The position numbers were made by a program, and so were the translations under genes. This document shows positions 1 through 8,279 of a stretch of DNA of 64,000 nucleotides, in pieces. The notes under the pieces were generated by a model that saw only the letters and a program-made list of their open reading frames with translations, was not told the origin of the DNA and made no database searches. Every line of letters begins with the position of its first letter. Position 1 is the stretch's first letter. The DNA is from Streptomyces rubradiris (lineage in GTDB: Bacteria; Actinomycetota; Actinomycetes; Streptomycetales; Streptomycetaceae): positions 1 through 64,000 of the forward strand of contig NZ_BNEA01000007.1 of NCBI RefSeq assembly GCF_016860525.1, written 5' to 3'.

Positions 1-50
1 GATCGAATGAGTCCGACCCAGCGTCGCAGTAGCTAGCTGCGGCGCCCCCT

Positions 51-665
51 TCAGAGCAGGTTCCTCACCCACCAGTTCTGGTACTGCGTGCCGTTACACG
101 GGAAGCCACGCAGTCCGTACGGGGAGCTGTAGTCCATGCATGCCCCGGTGTTCACGTTCTGGAAGGTCCTTTTCTGCATGTTTACGTCAGAAGCCATGAG
201 CTGTGACGCGAAGAACTGGTAGGTCATGCCGTTACACGGGAAGGCTCGCAGCCCGTAGGCGGAGCTGTCGTCCACACAGCGCCCGGTCTCCAGGTTCTGC
301 ATTGCGTAGCCGAGGCCAGGGTTGCCGACTGACCACAACTGCCACCTCGTTCCGTTGCATGTGATGACGCGAAGGCCGTACGCCAAACTGTCATCGAGAC
401 ACATGCCGCCGACCGAAGCAGGCGAGACAGTGGTAGTGACTGCTCCTCCAGCTTGGAGCAGCGGCTGAGCGGCCGTACTTATCGGTTGCCTGGCTGTGAC
501 GACTTCCGTTGCCGGGGCCGCGCTTGCCGGTACGGCGTTCAGCACGATCGCCACCAGGGCGGCTGCCGCGAGCAGCAGATGACGGAAGCGCACACTGACC
601 GTCCTCGTGCGGAAGCGACGAGCAGGAGGGCTAGAGGCACTGGAGGCCTCGCGAAGTAACTGCAT
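51..665 (-). CDS. Secreted ricin-B-type lectin domain protein
   Basis: A 204-residue secreted protein likely to bind carbohydrate outside the cell. An Arg-rich n-region (about residues 16-28) is followed by a hydrophobic core and a likely signal peptidase site after AVPASA (about residue 49). Residues 88-204 hold three similar blocks with the pattern C-(L/V/M)-D-...-YGLR-...-CNG, the last two residues of each lying next to QxW-like ends (RWQLW, YQFF, YQNW), as in beta-trefoil ricin-B domains. I chose the ATG at 665 because AGAAGGA lies just upstream; the frame is open further 5' but that part has no signal-like sequence. No catalytic domain is attached, so it may act as a stand-alone lectin or toxin-like binder. 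The ligand is unknown. Confidence 0.8.
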   Translation of the reverse strand: MQLLREASSASSPPARRFRTRTVSVRFRHLLLAAAALVAIVLNAVPASAAPATEVVTARQPISTAAQPLLQAGGAVTTTVSPASVGGMCLDDSLAYGLRVITCNGTRWQLWSVGNPGLGYAMQNLETGRCVDDSSAYGLRAFPCNGMTYQFFASQLMASDVNMQKRTFQNVNTGACMDYSSPYGLRGFPCNGTQYQNWWVRNLL

Positions 666-963
666 GCAAGATCCTTCTCTCTCGACAAGGCCGGGCGCCC
701 GCCCGTCCTTTGCTTTCAGCCGGCCCGCAGCCGAACTGGCCACGGTCACCGCTTCTCCGCCCGTCAACCGCCGCTCTGGTGCCGTCACCAGGCCCGGCCG
801 TACACGCGGATCCGACGCCCCCGTGCCCGCAGCGCGCATGCGGGTGTCCCTGGCTCCGGGCCAGGGCCTGCCTCCCCCCGGCGAGACCATCCTTCACCGG
901 ACCTATACGCGGTGAGAACAGTTCTCCTATCGCTGTTCGAGCCCGATCGATAGCCTTCCTTCC

Positions 964-1971
964 ATGGAAGGCGCTCCGGATGAAATCCGGTCGGCGGCGG
1001 AGGCGGACGGCCTCGCACTCCCCGGCGGCGACCGTGACCCAAGCACCCACCAGCTGCGCCTGTTTCTCGCGCTGGCACAGGAACTGCACTTCGGACGGGC
1101 TGCGGCACGCCTGTTCATGGCCCAGCCGACCCTCAGCAAGCAGATCCGCCTGCTGGAAAGCAAGCTGGGAGTCATCTTGCTCGACCGGACAAGCAGGGCG
1201 GTGGCCCTCACACCAGCGGGCCGGGCGCTGATCCCTGAGGCCCAGGAAGCGGTGCGGGCCATGGCCCGGTTACGGCAGCGCGCCGCCGAGCACTCCCGCC
1301 AGGTGCGCGGCCACCTCGTCCTCGGGTTCATCGCCGGCGAGGCAGCCATGCCCTACACCCACGCCATCCTCGACGAACTGCACCGGCGCCAGCCCTGTAT
1401 CCAAGTCGAACTGCGGGCGCTGTCCTTCGGTAACCAGTTTCAGGCGCTCGCGAACGGTGATGTGGACGCGGCGCTGCTCAGGCACCCGCTCCCGCGTTCG
1501 CTGCGTACCATTCGGCTGGCCACCGAGCCTCGGGTCGCCTGTATACCGGCGTCGGACCGGCTGGCCGCCCTCCAGGCCGAACGGCCGGTCACCCTCATGG
1601 ATCTCGCAGACTATCTCGTGGTGGACATGCCCACGCAGGCGCCACGAGACTGGTGGGACAGCTGGGCCGTCAATCCCCGCCCGGACGGCTCATCCGTAGA
1701 GTTCGGCCCCGTTGCCGAAAACATCGAAGGGCTGCTCCACATCATCGCGCGCGCACACGCGTTCAGCTTCCTTCCGGCCGCCGCCCGTCTCCTGTACCCC
1801 CGCCCTGGTATCGCCTACCTCGACGTGGCCGACGCGCCGCCGTCAACGGCCGCACTCGCCTGGATGCCCACGAACCGGGACCGCCCGACCTTGGCCGCTC
1901 TGCTGGACATCACCCGCAGGGTAACGGGAGCGGCGGGGGGCCTGCAGGCCCACAGGCACTCTGGTCAGTGA
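964..1971 (+). CDS. LysR-family transcriptional regulator
   Basis: A 335-residue LysR-type regulator. The helix-turn-helix is near residues 35-90, with the typical AQELHFGRAAARL and QPTLSKQIRLLE segments, followed by an effector-binding domain. The N-terminus is about 25 residues longer than usual, so a later start is possible. Codon 103 (1270-1272) is TTA, the rare Leu codon that in Streptomyces needs the bldA tRNA, so expression may be tied to development (inference). The upstream lectin gene is divergent, and LysR proteins often regulate a divergent neighbour. Confidence 0.9.
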   Translation: MEGAPDEIRSAAEADGLALPGGDRDPSTHQLRLFLALAQELHFGRAAARLFMAQPTLSKQIRLLESKLGVILLDRTSRAVALTPAGRALIPEAQEAVRAMARLRQRAAEHSRQVRGHLVLGFIAGEAAMPYTHAILDELHRRQPCIQVELRALSFGNQFQALANGDVDAALLRHPLPRSLRTIRLATEPRVACIPASDRLAALQAERPVTLMDLADYLVVDMPTQAPRDWWDSWAVNPRPDGSSVEFGPVAENIEGLLHIIARAHAFSFLPAAARLLYPRPGIAYLDVADAPPSTAALAWMPTNRDRPTLAALLDITRRVTGAAGGLQAHRHSGQ

Positions 1972-2479
1972 ACTTCCCGATGCCACCGCATGGGTCGGTC
2001 TGGCGAAGAACCCCGACGTCCGCGCCACCCTTATCGAGAACCAAGAGCGTGTGAACGGCGGCGAAACCTGATGGCCACCACCACGCAGGCCCGAACCGTC
2101 CTGAAGCGGTTCCCCGCCGGAGGCCCCGCGGCTCCTGGTCGGCCGAAGAGTACGCCGCCACCCAGCGCGCCCAGGGCATCAAGGCCCAGGTCGTGATGGA
2201 CCTGCGGCGCAGGACCGGGCCCTTGCGGCCGCCGCCGCGCGTTGAGGGCTGCCCCGCCCCTCCCGGCCGGGGCGGCCCTCAACCCCTTCGTACGACTCAC
2301 CAGCTGCGGGTGCGACGCCCCCCAGACCGTGTTTCACCTCCACGGCCACCTCGTCCCTCGCCGAGCCAGCGACAACCTCGCGCTGCCCTGGGACCTGCCC
2401 CGCCCGCGAACAGGAGCCCACCCGATGAAGCGTCCCTCCTTCTTCCGCCGCTGCGGTCACGTCCCCGGCGCCCCCACTC
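1972..2479. other. Region with small decayed coding pieces and a hairpin
   Basis: No intact gene is convincing here. A short open stretch just after the LysR gene reads LVSELPDATAWVGLAKNP, and another around 2120-2200 reads WSAEEYAATQRAQGIKAQV; both look like coding sequence but lie in different frames and are too short to identify. A strong hairpin lies at 2241-2283. Confidence 0.4.
2241..2283. terminator. Terminator-like hairpin
   Basis: GTTGAGGGCTGCCCC (2241-2255) pairs with GGGGCGGCCCTCAAC (2269-2283), a 15-bp stem with one wobble pair and a 13-nt loop. There is no T-run, which is common for Streptomyces terminators. Confidence 0.5.
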
Positions 2480-4121
2480 CTGAGGACACGGCCGCCCTAC
2501 GACGACCTCGGGCGGCAGAAGACCGTCACCGACGGCCGCGGCGTCACCACCGCCTACACCTACGACAACCGCGACCGCGTCAAAACCCAGACCGCCGGCA
2601 ACACCACCGCGACCTTCACCTACGATGCCGACGGCAACCTCACGTCCCGCACCACCCCGGCGGGCACGTCGACGTTCACCTACGACGAGCAGAACCGCGA
2701 ACGCACCCGCACCCTGCCCGGTACCGGCACCACACAGATCACCTACGACCCCTCCGGCAATGTCGACACCGCCACCGACACCGCGGGGACCGTCACCTAC
2801 GGCTACGACGACGCCAACGAACTCACCTCCGTCACCGAACCCGGCGGCGCCAAGACGACGTTCGAGTACGACAAGAACGGCAAGCGGACCAAGACGACCT
2901 TCCCCGGCAGCACCACCCAGACCGTCACCCCGGACGACTCCGACCGCCCCACCAAGGTCGAAGTGAAGTCCGGCTCGACCACACTGTCGTCGATCTCCTA
3001 CGACTACTCGCTGTCAGGCAAGGACACGGACAAGATCCGCAAGCGCACCACCGACGGCGCCACCACCACCTACACCTACGACACCCTCGGCCGCCTCACC
3101 AAGGCCGTCGAAACCAAGTCCGGCTCCACCACGGCCGGCTGCGCCTACTGCTACGACAAGGCCGGCAACCGCACCGGCCGCTCCTCGGGCACCAGCCTCC
3201 CCGCCTGTGACAAGCCCCAGCACACCTCCACCTACAACGACGCCGGAGAACTCACCGCCTACGACAGGCGACCGGCTTCACCTACGACGGCGCCGGCAAC
3301 GAAACCTCGGCCGCCAGCCCCACCGGCACCCGCACCGACGAGAACTGGACCCCGTACACCCAACTCGCCGCCTACACCCAGTCCGGCGCGACCACCAGCC
3401 ACACCTACGCCGGCATCGACAACACCCAGCGCCTCACCCGCGACAGCACCACCTTCACCAACGCCGCCGTCGGCACCACCGGACAGACCGTCTCCGGCAC
3501 CGCGACCGGTTTCGTCCGCGAGCCCTCGGGCACCCTGGTGGCCATGAGGAGCGGGGGCGGCAGCCAGTACTACCTCACCGACGCCCAGAACTCGGTCATC
3601 GGCCTGATCGACACCTCGGGCAAGCGCACCGCGACGTACGCCTACGGCCCCTACGGCGAGCCGCGCACCAACTCCGGCACCCAGCAGCCCTTCCGCTACA
3701 CCAGCGCCTACCTCGACCCGACGGGGCTGTACAAGATGGGCGCCCGCTACTACGACCCCAACCTCGGCCGCTTCACCCAGCCCGACCCCAGCGGCCAGGA
3801 GGAGAACTCCTACCTCTATGCGGCGGGCGATCCGATCCCATGAATGGCACAGACCCCACGGGGCTGTCTGCCTGGGACGTACTTGGAACAGCAGGAGATG
3901 TGATTCAAGCAGGTACCCACCTCTTTCAGGGAGACACCCAGGGTCTCTGGGGGGACGTAGCTGGATTCGTAGCAGGCGCAGCCGTCGGGTCCTTGTGCGA
4001 GTCGGTCATGCTCGGTGGGGCACCAGTAACTGGTGGCGCCTCAGCTATCGGAGGACAAGCAGTGTGCTTCGCCGGCGCGTGGGGAGCGAGTCAGGCTGCT
4101 TCGAACCTCGTATCGGGTTGA
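2480..4121 (+). pseudogene. RHS/YD-repeat protein, 5'-truncated and frameshifted
   Basis: C-terminal part of a large RHS-repeat protein. Repeated YD motifs (TYDNRDRV, TYDADGNL, TYDEQNRE, TYDTLGRL) run to about 3265, then continue in a second frame (FTYDGAGNETS) and end in the RHS core signature GARYYDPNLGRFTQPDP at about 3740-3790. A second shift near 3838, at GDPI / MNGTDPTG, leads into a short Gly/Ala-rich tail ending at 4121. No start or N-terminal part is present; the coding signal begins abruptly near 2490. RHS cores usually cap a variable toxin tip; the tip here (about 85 residues) is not a recognised toxin. The two shifts fit single-base changes, so decay or sequencing error are both possible. 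Confidence 0.8.
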
Positions 4122-4171
4122 GACAGCCGAGTACACGAAGAGCAGTGCCCTGACGCCGGATAGGAGCAACT

Positions 4172-4378
4172 GTGCCTCTCGGTTGGACCAGTGAACAGAA
4201 GGCCGGTATCAGACGGTGGTGGCAATTCGGCACGATCTTCTCAATGATCGGCGTGCTACTGGGCGTCATCCTCATCGTCAAGGGAAACGCTGGCGGTTGG
4301 GGACTGCTCGTGCTACTCCTCGCGGTATGGGGAGCTGCCACCTACTGGTTACATACGGCACGACGAAGCCAGCCATAG
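4172..4378 (+). CDS. Small two-TM membrane protein downstream of the RHS gene
   Basis: A 68-residue protein with a GTG start preceded by GGATAGGAG. Two hydrophobic segments (about residues 19-38 and 43-60) predict a hairpin membrane protein. It follows the RHS gene by 50 bp and the two share a strong downstream terminator. Small membrane proteins directly behind RHS or toxin-tip genes are often immunity proteins; here that is only an inference from position. I do not recognise a family. Confidence 0.6.
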   Translation: MPLGWTSEQKAGIRRWWQFGTIFSMIGVLLGVILIVKGNAGGWGLLVLLLAVWGAATYWLHTARRSQP

Positions 4379-4385
4379 AGCAGCT

Positions 4386-4423
4386 GAGAAGCAGGGCCGG
4401 ATCTGAGACCGGCCCTGCTTCTC
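4386..4423 (+). terminator. Strong hairpin terminator
   Basis: A perfect 15-bp stem, GAGAAGCAGGGCCGG (4386-4400) and its complement (4409-4423), with an 8-nt loop, just after the small membrane protein gene. Confidence 0.8.
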
Positions 4424-4483
4424 GCTCATTACTGTGGCATCAACCTGGCTGAAAACGCGGCTCATACTCCAGCCTGTAGACCA

Positions 4484-4873
4484 ATGTCCTGTCCCCCGGC
4501 GCCGGCGCCGCAGGCCGGTCCGGTTCCCCCGCAGTCACAGGTTGATGCGGGGGCGTCGGAGCCGGTGGCCGAGGTGGACGACTTCCTTCCCCCGGAGCTG
4601 CGGGTGCCCAGCCACGACCAGGTCGACGGGTGGATGATGCCGTGGCCGTGGCCCCTCGTCCTGGCCGGCGAGGTCGTCACCTGCGGCGAGTGCGGCGCCT
4701 ACCGGGACTGGATCATCATGGCCACCCGCGCCCAGATCTGGCTGCGCTGCCGCGCCGGTCACCAGCAGCAGGAGAGGCGTCTGGACGTCGCCTGGTTCAA
4801 CCGGCACTCCGGGCCGGCCGCCGACAACGCGCTCTTCACGTTCGAGGACTGCCTGCGCCATCTCGGCCACTGA
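4484..4873 (+). CDS. Hypothetical protein with zinc-ribbon-like Cys/His pattern
   Basis: A 129-residue protein with a Pro-rich, probably disordered N-terminus (residues 1-45). CGECGAYRDW (about residue 66) followed about 25 residues later by LRCRAGHQQ gives a CxxC...CxxxH pattern suited to a small metal-binding ribbon. The start is uncertain because no good ribosome site is visible. Function unknown. Confidence 0.55.
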   Translation: MSCPPAPAPQAGPVPPQSQVDAGASEPVAEVDDFLPPELRVPSHDQVDGWMMPWPWPLVLAGEVVTCGECGAYRDWIIMATRAQIWLRCRAGHQQQERRLDVAWFNRHSGPAADNALFTFEDCLRHLGH

Positions 4874-4948
4874 CCCCTTACCCCTACGACCATCGGGCCC
4901 GCGGGCCCGCACTGCCCAACCGTCTCCCAGCACAAAAGGGGTCACCTC

Positions 4949-5644
4949 GTGCGCGTGCGCGTCACCACCACCGCCGCCGGCATCACCGCCGCCGCCCTCC
5001 TCGTCCTGCCCGCCTGCTCCTCCGACGCCGAAACGGCTCCTTCCGCCACGTCCTCCTCCGCCCGCGCCACCAGCCCGGCCGTGCCGGAGCCGGGCAGCAG
5101 CCCGCTGTCGTCAGCCGCGCTCACGGAGCGACTGCTCGCCGCCGGCGACCTGGGCAGCGGCTACACCCGCAAGCTCGAACGTGCCGAGCACAACGACGAC
5201 GTCACCGTGCTCGGCTGCCCCGCCCTTGACGAACTCGGCGGCGACGCGGCCACCGGAGGATCACTCGACTTCCCCCGCCAGGCGACGACCGCCTTCACCT
5301 ACGCCGGCGGCGACGACTCGGAGATCTCCGAAGAGCTGTACAGCGACACCCCCGGCAAACTGTCCGACGGCATGGGGAGGATCTTCGACGCCATGACCGG
5401 ATGCCCGAAGTACCAGATCCTCGTCGGCGGCTCCGCCATCGACATCGCCACCCGGAAGACGACTCCGCCCCACCTCGGTGACGAGCAGTGGAGCCAGCTG
5501 CTGACCTTCTCCGCCGGCGGACACGACAGCGTGATGAAGCAGACCGCGATCCGCGACGGCAACGTCCTCGTCATCGTCTCCGGCTCCCCCGCCCTCGTCG
5601 ACCGCCACCTCGACAAGGCCCTCGCCAAGGCCATATCGCGTTAG
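4949..5644 (+). CDS. Putative lipoprotein with extracellular sensor-like domain
   Basis: A 231-residue exported lipoprotein. An Arg-rich start and hydrophobic stretch lead to a lipobox-like LPAC (Cys about residue 23), then a Ser/Thr/Ala/Pro linker and a globular domain with two further Cys (GCPAL and GCPKY) that could form a disulphide. The layout resembles actinobacterial PknH-like or sensor-domain lipoproteins, but the assignment is weak. The GTG start follows AAAAGGGG. A strong terminator lies downstream at 5694-5728. Confidence 0.75.
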   Translation: MRVRVTTTAAGITAAALLVLPACSSDAETAPSATSSSARATSPAVPEPGSSPLSSAALTERLLAAGDLGSGYTRKLERAEHNDDVTVLGCPALDELGGDAATGGSLDFPRQATTAFTYAGGDDSEISEELYSDTPGKLSDGMGRIFDAMTGCPKYQILVGGSAIDIATRKTTPPHLGDEQWSQLLTFSAGGHDSVMKQTAIRDGNVLVIVSGSPALVDRHLDKALAKAISR

Positions 5645-5693
5645 CGTCCGCCGTCGAGGCGTCGCCGACTGCCCGTTGCGTGCGGGTATGCCA

Positions 5694-5728
5694 GAAGCCC
5701 GGCCATCCCATCGGGATGGCCGGGCTTC
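5694..5728. terminator. Bidirectional hairpin terminator
   Basis: A perfect 16-bp stem, GAAGCCCGGCCATCCC (5694-5709) and its complement (5713-5728), with a 3-nt loop. It sits between converging genes and can serve both. Confidence 0.85.
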
Positions 5729-5761
5729 GCGGTTCCGGGCCGGCAGGCACGGCCGGGCGCG

Positions 5762-6565
5762 TCAGATGGCCGGCGCGCGCAGGAGCCGGTCCCGGGTGCT
5801 GTCCGGGAGCACCCGGCGCAGGACCGGTGCGGTGGAACTGACCGAGCGGGCGAAGGCCGCGACCAGGTCGTCGGGGACACTGGAGCTGAAGGATGCCGCC
5901 CACAGGCACCGCCCGCCGAGCACCGGCTCGGCCCACGCCTGCCACCCGTCCAGCTCGTCGCGGGTGAGGGCCTGGGGGTCGCCGTCCTGGATGAGGGGCG
6001 GCACCGTGCCGTAGCTGAGGTGGGTGGTGAAGGTCGCGTCCATCGCCCCCGCATGCGGCTGGTCGATGTCGAGAAGCCACCCGTGCCCGGTAACCGCCTC
6101 AAGGACCAGCTCCCTGCCGCCGGACGGCGCTGCGGGGTGCCGGCGTACGTCGAGCGCGACGAGGAAGTCGGCGACGGCCTCCCCGGGGACATCCGAGGTG
6201 AAGTACGCGGACCACTGGGCGAGCGGACTGCCCGTGTCCGCTCGGGCCGATACATGCCAGGCGATCGGCAGATCCCCCAGCAGGAACGGCTCGTCCGCCA
6301 AGACCCACTGGGCCCACCGGAGGGTGTCGGGGCTCAGGTGCAGGACGGTGCTGCGCACAACCTGCCGGTCCTCCGGTTCCTCGTCCGGCTCCTGCCGGCC
6401 GCGGACCATCGTCAGGCTCGTCCAGCCCAGAGTGGAGAGGGTGTCGGCGACGGTGTCGTAGAGGCGGCCGTCGTCGCCGGCCAGGTGGCGGGGGCCGACC
6501 CAGCAGGCCGCCGGGAACTGGTCGTGGGCGGCGGGGTCGAGCGGGACGTCGGGGTTCAGGGGCAC
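5762..6565 (-). CDS. DUF317 domain-containing protein
   Basis: A 267-residue protein resembling the Streptomyces DUF317 family, with two related halves: PRHLAGDDGRLYDTVADTL near the N-terminus and a W-x-A-x-F/Y-S block repeated as WSAYFTSDVPGEAVADF (about residue 118) and LWAASFSSSVPDDLVAAF (about residue 230). The family is almost confined to Streptomyces and its function is not established. It lies 18 bp after the 97-residue protein gene and is probably cotranscribed with it. Confidence 0.8.
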   Translation of the reverse strand: MPLNPDVPLDPAAHDQFPAACWVGPRHLAGDDGRLYDTVADTLSTLGWTSLTMVRGRQEPDEEPEDRQVVRSTVLHLSPDTLRWAQWVLADEPFLLGDLPIAWHVSARADTGSPLAQWSAYFTSDVPGEAVADFLVALDVRRHPAAPSGGRELVLEAVTGHGWLLDIDQPHAGAMDATFTTHLSYGTVPPLIQDGDPQALTRDELDGWQAWAEPVLGGRCLWAASFSSSVPDDLVAAFARSVSSTAPVLRRVLPDSTRDRLLRAPAI

Positions 6566-6583
6566 CTCCAGGGATGAGGGGAT

Positions 6584-6877
6584 TTACTGGCCGCCGCGGG
6601 CGGTGCGGCGGGCACGACGCGGTGGCGGCTGAACGGGAGACTGCCAGGCCAGTTTCACGGCGACCTCGGGCGGCAGGGCACCGAGCTGGCTGTGCTCATC
6701 ACCTCCCTCGGCGAGATAGACGACCGTCTTCCCGGTCGCGTCCATGGCCTGGATGACCTGAGCGAGCCGGTGCTCCACCGGGAAGAAGGGGTTCAGCGCC
6801 TGCCGAACCGGAGCATCACGCTCACAGGCGGACAGCAGGTCGATGAGATCCTGGACGGTCATTTCCGCGGACGACAC
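6584..6877 (-). CDS. Hypothetical protein, partner of DUF317 protein
   Basis: A 97-residue protein beginning MSSAEMTVQDLIDLLSACE. It is helical at the N-terminus, with an Arg/Pro-rich basic tail. It is the first gene of a two-gene leftward unit with the DUF317 protein. Similar small proteins accompany DUF317 genes in Streptomyces as far as I recall; no function is known. Confidence 0.65.
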   Translation of the reverse strand: MSSAEMTVQDLIDLLSACERDAPVRQALNPFFPVEHRLAQVIQAMDATGKTVVYLAEGGDEHSQLGALPPEVAVKLAWQSPVQPPPRRARRTARGGQ

Positions 6878-7324
6878 GGAAGCCTCCTCACGAGGGAAAG
6901 CGGCGGATACGACGCTCGGCCAGATGAACCGTCGGTCAAACAGGAAGGCGCCTGCACGGCGCGGAGACCAATGCCCGCCGGCGTCTCGGCCTCAAAGGCC
7001 ATCCAGTCCCCGACCCAACTGCGGTGGCATGCCGCCCTCTGCGGCTGACGTCGGGCGCGGATCGCCTTCCTGACCTGGGCTTTTCCGGGGAGGTCGTCTA
7101 CCTTGACATGCCCCGGACGCGTTGGCCAGTCTTTCGCGGATCTTTCCTGTCTGCCCCGGGCGAACTGCTGTACACCGCCGTTGTCGGCGGAGCGGAGTGC
7201 CACTGGTGGCGGACTCCGCCACCAGCGCGCTCGGTCCCTACGCCGTGATCGCTTCGGCGGACGAGAACGTGCCGATGTGGCTTTCGGCGCGCGGTGCGGG
7301 TGAGGGGCGCGTAGAGGTGGAGGT
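6878..7324. other. Intergenic region, possible coding remnant
   Basis: This must contain the promoter for the leftward DUF317 pair. A short stretch at about 7205-7330 reads as plausible protein (ALGPYAVIASADENVPMWL) but has no start or recognisable family and may be a leftover. Nothing else is clear. Confidence 0.35.
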
Positions 7325-7963
7325 GTGTCCCTGACCCCTCCCATCGAGCCGATGCTCGCTGAGGCCCGGCGGCAGCTGCCGCCGGCCAATGCCCTGCCCG
7401 GAGGCATCGTCGCGGAACAGAAGCCCGACGGGTTCCGTGCCATCGTCTTCGCCCGGCGTGATCTGGTGATGGTGCAGTCTCGCCAGGGCGCGGACCTGAC
7501 CTCGGCGTTTCCCTATATCGCCCGGGCGGCCAGGGCCCTCGGGGACAGCCTCGTCCTGGACGGTGAGTTGGTCGTCCCCCGTCAGGGGAGGTTGGACTTC
7601 GCCGCACTCCAGCGCCGCGCCCGTCGCCGAGGCCGCAGCGCGGGGCAGGCCGCCGTGGCGGACCCCGCCTACCTGATCGCCTTCGACGTACTGGAATCGG
7701 ACGGCACCAACCTGATGCCGCTGCCCTACCGGGACCGGCGCGCTCGGCTCGAATCCCTTTTCGCCACCGGAGCGCTCGACTCGCCCTTCACGCTGTGTCC
7801 CGCCACGACCGACTGTGCAATGGCGCAGGACTGGCTCGACCCGGCCTGGGGAAGCGCAGGCATCGAAGGTGTGGTGCTCAAGGGCCTGGACCAGCCATAC
7901 CTGCCACGCAAGAGGGCGTCCGAACACATAGCGGTTACGGCGTTGAGGTGGTCTTCGGCCTGA
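7325..7963 (+). CDS. ATP-dependent DNA ligase, adenylation domain only (truncated)
   Basis: A 212-residue protein matching the nucleotidyltransferase domain of Streptomyces LigD-like ATP-dependent ligases. Visible motifs are EQKPDGFRA with the K-x-DG nucleotidyl Lys (motif I), LVLDGELVV (motif III), YLIAFDVL (motif IIIa) and IEGVVLKGL (motif IV). After YLPRKR the sequence stops matching the family and ends about 20 residues later, so motif V and the OB-fold C-terminal domain are missing. Family members are usually above 300 residues. The GTG start is preceded by GGAGGT. Likely non-functional as a ligase, though adenylation might survive. Confidence 0.75.
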   Translation: MSLTPPIEPMLAEARRQLPPANALPGGIVAEQKPDGFRAIVFARRDLVMVQSRQGADLTSAFPYIARAARALGDSLVLDGELVVPRQGRLDFAALQRRARRRGRSAGQAAVADPAYLIAFDVLESDGTNLMPLPYRDRRARLESLFATGALDSPFTLCPATTDCAMAQDWLDPAWGSAGIEGVVLKGLDQPYLPRKRASEHIAVTALRWSSA

Positions 7964-7974
7964 TCAGCCGATGT

Positions 7975-8002
7975 GACGCATCGATGATGCATTGAATGCG
8001 TC
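7975..8002. repeat. Short inverted repeat after the ligase fragment
   Basis: GACGCAT (7975-7981) and ATGCGTC (7996-8002) are perfect inverted arms with a 14-nt spacer, lying between the end of the ligase fragment and the converging ferredoxin gene. It could be a weak terminator or a scar of recombination. Confidence 0.4.
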
Positions 8003-8051
8003 CCATGGAAGGGCGAGTCGACCTGCCAGGTGCGTCGCACCTCGTGCTCGC

Positions 8052-8279
8052 TCACGGGCGTGGCCCGATCAGCCGTTGCCCGGCACGTACTGAGATCGCC
8101 GTCGCCGGGCAGGAGTCCGCGGCGTCCAGCGCACGTTCGTCCTCGGGGATGTCCGCGGCGAGCGGCTCCGCCCGGCCCTCGTCGTCCAGCCGGTACAGCT
8201 CGGGTGCGATACCGGCGCACATGCCCGATCCCATGCACAGGGCGCGGTCCACCCCGGTCGTCCAGGACACCGCCCTCAC
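8052..8279 (-). CDS. 3Fe-4S ferredoxin, electron donor to the adjacent P450
   Basis: A 75-residue small ferredoxin. CMGSGMC and the distal DSCPAT supply the three Cys of a P450-partner [3Fe-4S] ferredoxin, with the acidic middle (LDDEG, EDERALD) usual for this family. I chose the GTG at 8279 because it overlaps the P450 stop (GTGA) and GGTGGGG precedes it. The coupling with the upstream P450 gene indicates a redox pair. Confidence 0.88.
   Translation of the reverse strand: MRAVSWTTGVDRALCMGSGMCAGIAPELYRLDDEGRAEPLAADIPEDERALDAADSCPATAISVRAGQRLIGPRP

Noticed and set aside
51..890. 279-residue version of the lectin
   Set aside because: The added N-terminal 75 residues have no signal-like character, and the ATG at 665 has a good ribosome site.
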